Below are positions 48,166 to 59,543 of a stretch of DNA of 64,000 nt, one piece after another. The stretch spans positions 1 through 64,000 of the forward strand of contig JAUCBJ010001802.1 of assembly GCA_032718475.1 (NCBI GenBank), read 5' to 3'. The translations under genes and the position numbers were made by a program. The notes under the pieces were generated by a model. The model was not told the origin of the DNA, did no database searches, and saw only the letters and a program-made list of their open reading frames with translations. Positions within the stretch are counted from its first letter, which is position 1; each line of letters opens with the position of its first letter. This stretch comes from Nemertoderma westbladi (Eukaryota; Xenacoelomorpha; Nemertodermatida; Nemertodermatidae).

Positions 48166-50167
48166 AATCAAATACCAAAAATATATTTATAATATGAACA
48201 ATGTATTTGGAAAAAGTTTGGCCTTTTTTACCAAAAGCTCAGTATCTTTATCTGATGTGTTTTATTTTATTATTTTACCAATTATTTAATATGTTTGATA
48301 GAATTGAACAACATTTGCTTAAATAATCAGATGGCACTAGCTGTAGCTGAGCCCAGTCAGCCAGTTGTTAATAAGAGAAAAATATCGGCTGTAAATACAG
48401 TTTTACACAAGATGACAAGGGCGTTACATCCTGTTGTATAAGAAATATAAAATGTAACACAAAATACAAGACTATCGGCTAATCGGGAGGAATAACTACT
48501 GAACTAAACCTCCCCGACTGTACTGATTATCCATAAGATAAGTATCATCGTGGTCTCTTTGAATACTACCTGGCATTTTATGTCCAATATAATGCGCTTC
48601 CTGAATGTCGACTTCCTCAAATTCCGAGTATAAATAAATAACAATAACAAAAAAACATAATTATAAACAGATCAGAGCTATCCAGCTATCGGTATCAACC
48701 AACTCTCTATCCACCTCGAGCTTCGAGTCGAGAATACGAGAAACTCTATCGAAGTACCTGCTTATCCCAGTAGTATCCGTCCGTAGTCACTGGACCGCTG
48801 CTGTTTATTCCCGTAGAACAGTAGAATTCCCGCAACTTCCGACCCAATTCGACAACAAATTCGCCTCACACTTTCGCGTCGCAGAGAACGTTATCCGGGC
48901 AGCCGGGCGATACACGTCTGCCTACCGTTCAACCATTTCCCCCAGACGATCCCAGGATCCTGGCAGCCTGGATCCGGGACGCCGCTAAACCCAGATCGCA
49001 ATCTTCGACGATTCGTCCAGTCGTCGACGTAAGTCGGACTCTTCCCACTGCCCACCGCACTCCAAGGTGGGCTGGTGGGAGGCCGGAGTGAGGCATGAGG
49101 AACTTGGCAGTGGCCCGCATTATGATCCGACCGACCGCCGTATTCCCAGTGTACAGGTGTAGTAAATAGAATCGCACTGCTGTACTGACAGCAAGCAATT
49201 CCGTGTATTTATTCCTCTGTTAATCACATCTTGATGCCACTCGTCTGCTCGGGTCCAGATACATCGGACTGTCGGAAGTGTTTCAGACAGCAATGGAGCG
49301 GCATTTGCGGATATTTCCGATGGTTTTATAAATAAATAAGGGGATTCAATGTTAAAACAAATGGATTATTCCAAACCCCAATATACAGATATACCTAACA
49401 GTCTGACAGTAGGCCTATATCAGTATATTATGTATTACTGTATTCAGTATTAGGCCTATAGCTGTATAGCTTAGCCTGTCAGCCTGTTACTGTTAGGTAC
49501 AGTTTAAGTACCAAACTCAGCTCAGTCAGTCAGTCTGCCTACGATAATTTTGAAGGCGAGGTCCTTGTCATGGCCTGTTATTTAGATGGCATTGGCTGAT
49601 TGGTCCCGTACTTGTACGGTACTACAGGCGTACACAGTAGCAGTACCCAGCGTAGCTCTGTACAGCTGTAGCTCTGTAGCTTAGCAATGTGGCTGTAGAC
49701 AGCTACCGGTATTACTGTATTAATAGGCATACCGCAGTAGGCCTACTGTATAATGCTGTAGTGTAGGTAAACAACATTACTGTATAATAATAAATCAGTA
49801 AAAAATGCAGAAAAAGACTAGGCCTACTTACGGTACCTACTCCTACTGATTTATTAAATGGGTTTGACATGCATCAATGTCAATGTCAAACAACTAATCT
49901 AGCACCTAATTTCTTTTTGAAACATATCGTATCTAATGCGTATCTATCTAATGTATCGCGGTATTGGTAAATGCGATGAAGTTTGGGGTATGTTCTCAGT
50001 GGTGTCAATTGGATATCTCTACGAGAAAAGCCTCACATAAATGTAATACACAGTACTGTAGCCTAAGCAGACAAATCACAATTAGTGCGATGTGCGATGT
50101 GTGAATGTGAAATGTTATCCCTATCCGCAACCTGGGAAACGGCCTAAAAGAGCAGTTTATTACAATA
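48166..50167. other. Intergenic
   Basis: No supported gene. 48,650-49,300 is GC-richer, with open frames on the minus strand but no domain. 49,390-49,830 is rich in palindromic CTGTAC/TACAG words and contains four TAGGCCTA octamers. Confidence 0.5.
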
Positions 50168-50848
50168 GTATCTACATCATTGTCCAGAATTGGGTGTTTC
50201 CCTTCACTTCTATGGGGCTTTCTATTATTCCTACCTGTCCCAAATACGTTGTGTAATGATTTCCAACCTGTCCAATATAGGGGCATCCAATCAAATCATC
50301 ATATGAGCCAACTCCTCGTCATCGGACCAATACCAACATTCCTAAAGTTAGGCATCTCCCTTATTGGCTATATAATGTAAAGGTTAATGGAAAATTCCAC
50401 TGATATATAAACCAAGTGTCAACTACGTATCCAGGGCTCATTATTATAACAAACAACCTATACTGGACAGAGCAAAGTATTTGGGACAAGAGCTGGTTGA
50501 GGTATATGTGTATATGTTGTGGAAATTCCCATTCTATATAAGGGCATTTGGAATACTTGTTCCCTAGTTATGGTTAAAGATATACTGTGGGTGCCTTGCA
50601 AATGGCCTGTAAGACTGTGATGCATTGTGTGTCATCATAGTCATGTTATTTAATTTCATGTTGTGCAATTTATTCATTTTGTGCAATTTATTCATGTTGT
50701 GCAATTTATTCATTGTGCAATGTATTCATGTGGTGCAATTTATTCATGTGGTATAACAATAATTAAATGACAATCAAATTAGTGATATTGCAACCTCCTC
50801 CCCAGACTCAACTTCATCCCAAATAGTCCTTAATAAGTCTTAAATTTG

Positions 50849-52740
50849 ACTCAAATAGGTTGTTAGTGTCCCATATAGGGTGTTTGTGTTCCATATAGGT
50901 TGATTTTGTCCAAAATAGCCTGTAGCTTTATCAAAATTATTTCAAATAGTTTATAAATGTAAAGGAGTACTGAAAAGAATATCGACTTCATAATCATAGT
51001 TTTAATTCCAATTTGCCCCAAATAGGTTGTTTATGTCCCATATAGAGTGTGTGTGTCCCACACAGTGTGTTTTTGTACCAAATAGCATGTAACTTTCTCA
51101 AAATGATTTCATATAGTTTATAAATATAATGGAAATACTCAAAATAAAATAGAATCCACTATCATAGCTTTAATTTAAATTTATCCCAAATAGGTTGTTT
51201 GTGTCCCATATAGGGTGTTTGTGTCCCGTATATGGTGTGAAGTGCTTATAATGATTTCAAATAGTTTTGAAATGTAATGGAATACTCAAAAGAATATAGA
51301 ATTCACTATCATAGCTTTCATTTAAATTTGTCCCAAATAGGTTGCTTGTGTCCCATATAGGGTGTTTGTGTCCCAAATAGCGTGTGACTTTCTCAAAATG
51401 ATTCTAAATAGTTTCTAAATCTCATGGAATACTCAAAAAATATAGAAGTCACTACTATAGCTTTAATTTCAATTTGTCCCAAATATGTTGTTTTTGTCCC
51501 ATATAGGGTGTTTGTGTCCCGTATAGGGTGTGAATTGCTTATAATGATTTCAAATATTTTCTAAATTTAAGGGAATACTCAAAAGAATATAGAATTCACT
51601 AACATAGCTTTATTTTCAATTTGTCCCAAATAGGTTGTTTTTGTCCCATATAGGGTGTTTGTGTGCCAAATAGCGTGTGAATTTCTCAAAATGATCTTAC
51701 ATAGTTTATAAATAATATAATGGAATACTCAAAAGAAAATATAATTCACTATCAGAGCGTTAATTTAAAAACCTATTTGGGACAAATTGAAATTAAAGCT
51801 ATATGGTGTCCTAGTGAATTCTATATTCTTTTGAGTATTCCATGAGATTTATAAACTAATTTTTAAAATCATTTTGAGAAAGTCACACGCTATTTGGGAC
51901 ACAAACACCCTATATGGGACACAAACACCTTATATGGGACACAAGCAACCTATTTGGGATACATTTAAATTAAAGCTACTGTATGATAGTGGATTCTATT
52001 TTTTTTGAGTATTTCCATTATATTTATAAACTATGTAAAATCATTTTGAGAAAGTCACACGCTATTTGGGACACAAACACCCTATATGGGACACAAACAC
52101 CTAATATGGGACACAAACAACATATTCGGGACAAATTTAAATTAAAGCTCTGATAGTGAATTCTATATTCTTTTGAGTATTCCATTACATTTAGAAAATA
52201 TTTGAAATCATTATAAGCAATTCACACCCTATACGGGACACAAACACCCTATATGGGACAAAAACAACCTATTTGGGACAAATTGAAATTAAAGCTATAG
52301 TAGTGACTTCTATATTTTTTGAGTATTCCATGAGATTTAGAAACTATTTAAAATCATTTTGAGAAAGTCACACGCTATTTGGTACACAAACACCCTATAT
52401 GGGACACAAGCAACCTATTTGGGGCAAATTTAAATGAAAGCTATGATAGTGAATTCTATATTCTTTTGAGTATTCCATTACATTTCAAAACTATTTGAAA
52501 TCATTATAAGCACTTCACACCATATATGGGACACAAACACCCTATATGGGACATAAACAACCTATTTGGGACAAATTGGAATTAAAGCTATGATTATGAA
52601 GTCGATATTCTTTTCAGTACTCCTTTACATTTATAAACTATTTGAAATAATTTGGATAAAGCTACTGGCTATTTTGGACAAAATCAACCTATATGGAACA
52701 CAAACACCCTATATGGGACACTAACAACCTATTTGAGTCA
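50849..52740. repeat. Tandem units of about 147 bp (variants 167-176 bp) in both arms
   Basis: Successive CAAATAGGTTGTTTGTGTCC starts are spaced 168, 168, 147, 146 and 147 bp in the left arm. In the right arm, read from outside in, they are spaced 167, 147, 147, 146, 173 and 176 bp. Longer versions carry extra short copies of CCCATATAGGGTGTTTGTGT. The arms thus differ in unit composition near the centre. Confidence 0.85.
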
Positions 52741-53296
52741 AATTTAAGACTTATTAAGGACTATTTGGGATGAAGTTGAGTCTGGGGAGGAGGTTGCAAT
52801 ATCACTAATTTGATTGTCATTTAATTATTATTATACCACATGAATAAATCGTACCACATGAATACATTGCACAATAAATAAATTGCACAACATGAATAAA
52901 TTGCACAAAATGAATAAATTGCACAACATTAAATTAAATAACATGACTATGATGACACACAATGCATCACAGTCTTACAGGCCATTTGCAAGGCACCCAC
53001 AGTATATCTTTAACCATAACTAGGGAACAAGTATTCCAAATGCCCTTATATAGAATGGGAATTTCCACTGTACATATACCTCAACCAGCTCTTGTCCCAA
53101 ATACTTTGCTCTGTCCAGTATAGGTTGTTATAATGAGCCCTGGATACGTAGTTGACACTTGGATTATATATCAGTGGAATGTTCCATTAACCTTTACATT
53201 ATATAGCCAATAAGGGAGATGCCTAACTTTAGGAATGTTGGTATTGGTCCGATGACGAGGAGTTGGCTCATATGATGATTTGATTGGATGCCCCTA

Positions 53297-54002
53297 CAGT
53301 ACAGGCCACCAGAAAACGCAGATTTGTACAATTGTGAACACATTTTATCAAATGTGTACCAGTGTAATGTAATGTTGTTGAAGGGGACAATTGAACATAA
53401 TTGAACATAATTGAAATGGCAACAACCAAATTTTTTTCGCCAAAGGATACAATTGAATACTTTTGAAACACTTAGTAATCTGGAAACTCTCTGTAGTTTG
53501 CCGCTAACTGTCACTCACTGCAGCTGGAAATGCGATAAGGATTTTGTTTACCTTTATAGTGTGCGGTTAATAGTGTCTAGTAGGCAGGCCTATAGTTAGT
53601 GATGTTAAGGAATCTTCTGGTGTTTCTCTGTGCCCTCTCGGTGTCAGACTAGGCGCGCCATCTCCCTGCACTAAATTAATTATTCAATGGTCTAGGCTCC
53701 TCCATCCATATACCCATCCACTCCCATACACTCAATGAACCTCCATGTTGTCTTGTATGTAGTTCTCTCTCTACCAATACAGCCCATGTCCGCAATGTTA
53801 CGCCCTGGGGGCTCTCTCGTCTACCTGATATCAGACATACAGGCGCACCGCACACAAAGCCTTTGTCGGTCCCAGCAAGTTAGCCTCCTGCTGTGTGATC
53901 TAGAAGATACCTCGCCATAACCTGCCAATCAGATGACTTGAACAAATGTGTTCACATGTGATCACATTGGATGAAATCTGCTTTTTCTGGTGGCCTGTAC
54001 TG
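53297..54002. mobile_element. 706-bp non-autonomous DNA transposon with TA duplication
   Basis: Inserted in the right arm of the giant palindrome. Ends are inverted repeats, CAGTACAGGCCACCAGAAAA (extending to about 28 bp with one mismatch). The intact left arm gives the empty site, CCCCTATATTGG. The filled site reads CCCCTA-element-TATATTGG, an exact TA duplication, as produced by Tc1/mariner-type elements. No transposase is encoded. Confidence 0.92.
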
Positions 54003-54117
54003 TATATTGGACAGGTTGGAAATCATTACACAACCTATTTGGGACAGGTAGGAATAATAGAAAACCCCATAGAATTGAAGGGAAACACCCTATTCTGGAC
54101 AATGATGTAGACACTAC

Positions 54118-55229
54118 TCGTTTATTATGCGAAAGGGGTCTTACTGTATATCCTTTATTACAATTGAGCTTTAAGTCTGATTTGATGACAATATTATTAT
54201 AACGATGGCAATAGGCCCTATAGATACGATATGTAAATGGTGTACAGCAACCCACTGCCTGACATTACACTAACTGGCTGAATACAGATAGAATAATAAT
54301 TAACGATCTAATTAATGTACGTAACGTACATTAACGTAACCTATGTACTGTAGTTGTGGGTATTTATTTTCGCGTTCCACAATGTTGATAAAATCCAAAT
54401 ATTTCGAATATTGCACATCGAATCGTTTCCAACCTTTTATTCTTCAACAACTAGATATTAATTGATAAATAGTCGCATTTACAATTTTCCAATACATCAA
54501 GTGGTTTGAGTGGTTTTTCAAGTCTTTACAAGTCTTTTCTCAATACAAACATCTATCAGCTTTTTTAGACAAAAACTACTTAGTCTAAAGACATTTTCGT
54601 TATTAAGGCAAACCGAACAAAGCTGTTTCCACTAGGCCTCCAGTCATTCTCTAGCCCTGTATCGGTTCTCATGCCCGTTGTGTAGAAAGAAAGATATGAC
54701 TTTACATATTAGGCCTACTATTACGAAGCTATTTCTACATAAACAACATGTTCTAGAATATAGAGTAGGCCTATTCTACACTCCTAAGTCGAATCCATGT
54801 AACTGAAAAAAACACACTGTAGTTTTGAGTAAAATCGACTAAATTAAATTGATCTGTCTGGCAACGTATATAGGCCATGCGGCTTACATGCTTTTGAATT
54901 AGCTGACTTAAATAAAATCGTGTAAGTGCGATTTACATTAATTGATAGTGGTTCTATATTGAGAAGAAAATACAATAAGATATCATCTTTAGCTTCCAGA
55001 AGGATAACAAAATACAGTATAATAAATTTTTAGTTACATGGTTTAGTAGACTTATGAGGGTATTCTTCGTCATTTCATATATTATTTTCACATACGATCG
55101 GTTTGATATCACTTAGACTACTTGTAACCATTGATTCTTATACGATCGTTCGATTTTAAAGCATAAACCTCATCCATACAGCGTAACTTTCTTGAGTAGC
55201 GTGTGAGGTGCTCACTCTCTGACTACAGT
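54118..55229. other. Intergenic and promoter region of the 55-59 kb gene
   Basis: AT-rich. It has GTACGTAACGTACATTAACG palindromic words near 54,317 and TAGGCCTA octamers at about 54,710 and 54,766. No core promoter element is clear. Confidence 0.45.
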
Positions 55230-55415
55230 ATGGAGGAGCATAAACTTACATCAGCATGTAATTTTATATGGAGACGCTTTTCTTCAGAAATATGTTGCAT
55301 GGGAATTTTGTTAGGCATGTTATTGTGGGAGTCACTGTGGGGATTCGATGAAATAAAAATATCGGCAGATAAACAACACGACCAGGTTCAAGAATTTTTT
55401 AAAAAACAGACCAAG
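55230..55415 (+). CDS. Unknown five-exon gene, exon 1
   Basis: The first ATG in frame is at 55,230 (MEEHKLTSACNF). The exon ends at ACCAAG before GTGAGT, in phase 0. It encodes a short hydrophobic patch (CCMGILLGMLLWESLW) and then FDEIKISADKQHDQVQEFFKKQTK, a helical-looking stretch. The layout W..FDEI...H..V..F....T.I resembles, weakly, the start of an FCH/F-BAR domain. A membrane anchor is the alternative reading of the hydrophobic patch. Function not recognised. Confidence 0.6.
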
Positions 55416-56148
55416 GTGAGTTCATACAGTCACACAGTACAGTTTGTTACTGTACAGTACTGTACAGTACTGTTTCAATAAGTAGGCCTACTTACTATGA
55501 AGTCTGTATATCCATAAACATACTGTACATAGGCCTACATACTGTATCATACAGAATTATAATATATTTAATACACCGTCACTCCACCCCCCAACACTGC
55601 AACAATTAATATCAGTTCAATCCGATACAAATGCATTGATCCAATTACAGGATAGGTAAATACAGTAGGAGATTACAGTACGATTTCTATCGTACATTAC
55701 AGTATTAACCTGTTTACTGTAGGAATAACGCTGTATATACTTTTTTATTATTTAACTGTAGAATAATGTGGTTCCGTCGAACTGTGGGACGAGCAGCGAA
55801 GTCTAGGTGAACCTTTGCATAGTGGTATAATTAGTAAACCGTCTGTCGTCATAGTCGTTAGAAATGTTTGACCCTGAATAAAGTCGGTCAATCATTGATG
55901 AAATGCAATCTGGATGCAGTAGTTGATCAAAAGTTTCGGAAGTCAACACAAAGATTACAAAGAAAGACTGTGTACTGCTACGCAAAGGATCATCTAGACC
56001 TCGTGCTGTGCGAAGTATCCGCGAACGCGTATATCCTCCAAAACATTTAGGTCTATATGACAAATATCAACATAGAATTTTTCAGTATTTTACAGTACAA
56101 TACATAGTATAGGGTCTACTATAAATAACCATAAATATTATATTAAAG
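55416..56148. other. Intron 1 of the unknown gene
   Basis: GTGAGT to TTAAAG. Contains CTGTACAGTACTGTACAGTA palindromic words near 55,450, two TAGGCCTA octamers (about 55,483 and 55,530) and a family B repeat copy at 55,790-55,930. Confidence 0.55.
55790..55930. repeat. Dispersed repeat family B, copy
   Basis: Shares with 57,172-57,300 the order GTCTAGGTGA(A/G)CCTT, GTATAATTAGT, CTGTCGT, AGTCGTT, AAAT(G/A)TTTGA and GGTCAA. This copy lacks the CCGCTAGGGGG end. Confidence 0.65.
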
Positions 56149-56351
56149 ATTTACAAGGATGATTTGGATCAGGTAAAACAGAACAACAAAACAACATCAG
56201 TGTTAATTGACAAATACGCTCAGGATATTAGGGACATGAGAAATTGTGAAGAAGATATGAGACTCAATTTACGTAATCTTAGTCTATCGATTGAGTACGA
56301 AAAGGCGAAAAAGTTAAATAAGGAAAATATAAGTGATAATATTACAAAAAG
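56149..56351 (+). CDS. Unknown five-exon gene, exon 2 (coiled-coil-like)
   Basis: Acceptor ATTAAAG, donor AAAAAG before GTAACG, phase 0 in and phase 2 out. Encodes a highly charged, helix-favouring segment (IYKDDLDQVKQNNK ... DKYAQDIRDMRNCEEDMRL ... YEKAKKLNKEN), consistent with a coiled coil or an F-BAR-type helix. Confidence 0.6.
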
Positions 56352-56809
56352 GTAACGTTTTTATAATCACCATTTTATTTAATAGGAAATTATTAAAATA
56401 TTATTCTAATTACTTCTGAGATTTAAAACCCACTATGATTTACAGGAACATATCGATTACTTAATGTAGAACCCTAAGCTTACAATACTTTATATACTGT
56501 AACCACTACTGCACTGCTTAGAATATGAGCAATGAATGGCTTCGTAAAAGCACAAAAGCTTGAAAAAAGTGAAATTTAAAATTTAACAAAATTCACCCGA
56601 TAACTTTACTTTTAACTAATAAGTCGGACGCAGTACCACAAACTTGTATAAGAGGTTCATTACTTCTTCCTTTAAACCTGTATGCATGCAATTGATTACA
56701 ATATATACAGTAATATTATGCTGAATTAAAATATTATGAAAATTTTATATTAAGTTATGGGACATACAGTAGTTCTATGGTGTAGGCCTATAAGCATTAT
56801 ATTATTTAG

Positions 56810-56961
56810 AAATATTAACTCCAATGAAGAAGGTTCGGACGTGATACAATTAGGCAGAGACACACAAAGATTAGCTAATAACGAAGTTTGCATTATACCG
56901 TATTCAATGCAAGAACGTCAAACAGCTACCGGGTCCAAAACAGGATACCTTACAATGTCTC
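56810..56961 (+). CDS. Unknown five-exon gene, exon 3 (3' end uncertain)
   Basis: Acceptor TATTTAG at 56,809. The phase-2 AG from exon 2 plus A gives Arg, and the frame continues NINSNEEGSDVIQLGRDTQR ... TGSKTGYLTMSR. No strong donor follows. TCTC before GTAGAT (end 56,961) is one option and ACAAT before GTCTCG (end 56,956) another. Exon boundaries need transcript data. Confidence 0.45.
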
Positions 56962-57171
56962 GTAGATCGTTAGTTATATTGTATACAGTAGCTCCATAGA
57001 ATAATATTTATATTGTTAAGAACTGTATATACAGTAATATATGTACTGTATGTAAACCATGAATAAGCATTATTTATAATTTTATTACGTATTTTTCTGC
57101 AGATTAAATAAAATTAATATCCGCTACTATTTAGTCAGTTACCTATAAATAGTCATAAATAGCCGTTTGGG

Positions 57172-57392
57172 GCGAGCCACGAGGTCTAGGTGAGCCTTCG
57201 CGATCGGTATAATTAGTGGATACTCTGTCGTAGTCGTTGGAAATATTTGAACGGTGATAAGTAGGTCAACAATTGATGGAATTGAATCAAACTGTACACT
57301 GTACACCTGTAGTGTATAAAAAGTTTAGAAATTCTACACATATACAGACTTATATAGTTCCTCTGACGGCCGCTAGGGGGAGTTACCAGGTC
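57172..57392. repeat. Dispersed repeat family B, copy with CCGCTAGGGGG
   Basis: A fuller copy of the family: GGTCTAGGTGAGCCTTCGCG at the left, GAAATATTTGAACGGTGATA in the middle, and ACAGACTTATATAGTTCCTC then CCGCTAGGGGG (57,370-57,380) at the right. Confidence 0.75.
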
Positions 57393-57416
57393 CACTAATT
57401 TTACTGCAAACGTATT

Positions 57417-57611
57417 TTATATAAACACCTGTGATTGTATTAATTAGGTTTATATAAACACCTGTGATTGTATTAATTAGGTTTATATAAACACCTGTGA
57501 TTGTATTAATTAGGTTTAAACACCTGTGATTGTATTAATTAGGTTTATATAAACACCTGTGATTGTATTAATTAGGTTTATATAAACACCTGTGCCGATT
57601 GTATTAATTAG
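57417..57611. repeat. 33-bp tandem repeat, about six copies, ending at a splice acceptor
   Basis: Units of TTTATATAAACACCTGTGAT plus TGTATTAATTAGG. One copy lacks part of the TTTATATAAA segment and the last has GTGCCGATT in place of GTGATT. The final TTAATTAG abuts the open frame of exon 4. Confidence 0.93.
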
Positions 57612-57750
57612 GTATCTACAAGAGAAGTTTACTAAACTCCATGGAAGACATTCAATGCGGGACGAAGCAGATAACATTGACAGTGTGTTCTCTATTATTC
57701 AACCAAACCCCCGAAAATCCCACAATGAAAATCCAATTAGTCTTCCCAAG
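57612..57750 (+). CDS. Unknown five-exon gene, exon 4 (5' end uncertain)
   Basis: The frame reads YLQEKFTKLHGRHSMRDEAD ... IIQPNPRKSHN ... SLPK and leaves at AAG before GTAAAT, in phase 0, which fits exon 5 exactly. The acceptor could be TTAATTAG (57,611) or ACAAG (57,622); they need different donors in exon 3. The frame stays open past the donor to 57,888. Confidence 0.45.
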
Positions 57751-58921
57751 GTAAATGGCGTTGAGGATTTTGCATTAAAAACGAGATTCACTTTTTGGGC
57801 TCGGGACGAGATTCGCCCATATGAAGAATACAAAGGTTTTCACTTAACCAGTAAGGTCGAAACTCGTTCGTGGTTTGGAGAGATATGATATATTAATTTC
57901 AAGACAAATTGCGCGATTCCTAAATTTGTACACTACCCGGTTAAAAAGTACGCATGTGAGGGATTAGTCCTACAATTGCGCCAATAAAAGATAAGTTATT
58001 TTCGGTAAAAATAAACTTATCATTCGAGGTTAAGACCCCTAGATCCCTTCCTATAATAAATATAGGCTTGTTTCTATCTTATAACCGGTATTTGTAATAA
58101 TTCGTTTATTGTTTTGGTTATATTTGAACAGCCCTACTGTAACTTGGGTTTTTAGTGAAATCCTGATATTCTTTATATTATACAGTATAGTAAACTAGAA
58201 AGTGAAATAAAACAGCAGAAAGTCAGGTATACTTCACATGAGCCACGGGATTGGAATTCTTCATGGAATAGTGATTTAATTTTATACACATTTTTCTTGG
58301 GTGGGTGCAGTTCTGTGTGGCGGTGTAATGGATGAAACGGGTTTTGGGACACTTTATATCATTTTATTTAAAACTGTTACTATTACTGTGAAAAATTGAT
58401 ATAATAAAATGATTACACGAGGTAATTTATTACTTCTGATACCGGTAGTTTAGATATGTAAACGTAATTAAAAAAATAAGTTGTCCAAGTACAGTATTAC
58501 TACCAATTTTAATTTATTTAATTTAATTAGTTAATTAATTTGAAATTCAAATTTAAAAAATGAATTTGTATAGATTTTTCCATGGAGTGTTGAATGTTGA
58601 TCGTGTCAAAAGTCCCCCCCAACCCCCCCCCCCCACCCATCTGCGTTTTGTAGGGCGATGGTGATGTGTTTCAAAAATATGGTTTAAAAAATTTGGATAT
58701 ATAAAAGTATTTTAAGTTATTAACTAACTATACTTGATCAACAAAAACGATAGAGCTGTTTGAAAAAAATACAATTATAATATAGGCCTAACTAGTTTAA
58801 ATTACACAAATTTCATTCTTAAATTTGGAAAAAAAATAAAAAGTTTAAAAAAAGCGACCTTTGATTAAAACGATGTCATGTTGGGAACGCGAATGAAAGT
58901 GGGACATTTAAAATTTTTCAG
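57751..58921. other. Intron 4 of the unknown gene
   Basis: AT-rich. Contains C-rich stretches at about 58,613-58,640 and one TAGGCCTA octamer near 58,783. No other feature. Confidence 0.5.
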
Positions 58922-59473
58922 ATGTTTACATGTACAAACTCAGACGACTCAACTGAAATAAACAGATCGAGTGAATCCCCAAGCTCGTCGATGGGAACCC
59001 TGCGTTTACTATCGCGATTGTCTCAGCAAGTCAAAACAATGGTGGGGACTTGGGAACCAGAACCAAAGGAAAGATCCCAACAAAATCCAGATGTGGATGA
59101 ATCCATCATAGTTGGGGTAAATGGAAACACATCCATTATAGACAATGAGAGACAAGATGGAACAACGATTAGTGATGGTAGAAAAAGCGAGGAACAATTC
59201 CAGACATCGAAGATAGTGGATCCTGTGACCGAAGATACATGTACCGAGAGCAGGAATTTACTTGTGAATAATAAAGCAGAGCTAGAGGACGAATTCAATG
59301 TGTGGGAAGATGCTGTAGATGAACAGGAATGGATAGGTAATCAAACACCGGTGATTGGACCGATGTTAATATCCACATCAGAGATGCTCGCACCTGGCCA
59401 ATCAGACATCGAGAGTGATATAAGTAGCGGACATGCTGGAGGCTACACAGAAGAAGATTCAAAGGAAAACTAA
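58922..59473 (+). CDS. Unknown five-exon gene, exon 5 (acidic C-terminus)
   Basis: Acceptor ATTTTTCAG, phase 0, stop at 59,471-59,473. Encodes about 183 residues that are Ser/Thr- and Glu/Asp-rich: SSESPSSSMGTLRLLSRLSQ, then a long acidic stretch ending EDEFNVWEDAVDEQEWIG ... SDIESDISSGHAGGYTEED. It is probably disordered, with possible phosphorylation sites. No known domain. The first Met could also serve as a start of a separate transcript. Confidence 0.65.
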   Translation: MFTCTNSDDSTEINRSSESPSSSMGTLRLLSRLSQQVKTMVGTWEPEPKERSQQNPDVDESIIVGVNGNTSIIDNERQDGTTISDGRKSEEQFQTSKIVDPVTEDTCTESRNLLVNNKAELEDEFNVWEDAVDEQEWIGNQTPVIGPMLISTSEMLAPGQSDIESDISSGHAGGYTEEDSKEN

Positions 59474-59537
59474 CGGAGAAAGCAATATAATGCAATGCAT
59501 CGATCGATAGAGACAAATTAAGGATCATCGGTAACGA

Positions 59538-59543
59538 AATAAA
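59538..59543 (+). terminator. Poly(A) signal of the unknown gene
   Basis: AATAAA 64 bp after the stop of exon 5. Confidence 0.6.

Larger units (their letters stand above)
50168..54117. repeat. Giant inverted repeat, arms about 1.6 kb, centre near 51,770
   Basis: The left arm (50,168 to about 51,770) and right arm (about 51,772 to 54,117, less a 706-bp insertion) are reverse complements with only scattered differences. For example CCAACTCCTCGTCATCGGAC at 50,310 is mirrored at about 53,242-53,261. The inner half of each arm is tandem units of about 147 bp; the outer half is unique sequence. Almost no loop separates the arms. It encodes no protein; the same short open frame appears in both arms only because of the symmetry. 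It may be a foldback-type transposon or a duplicated inversion. Target duplications were not found at the ends. Confidence 0.93.

Noticed and set aside
50180-53514. Same short peptide encoded in both palindrome arms
   Set aside because: Identity follows from the inverted repeat; the frames are short and have no known motif.
55868-56050. 60-residue frame in intron 1 of the unknown gene
   Set aside because: Overlaps a dispersed family B repeat and has no splice support.
57751-57888. Continuation of exon 4 to the stop at 57,888 as an alternative gene end
   Set aside because: Possible, but the GTAAAT donor at 57,751 joins exon 5 in phase, which is the simpler model.
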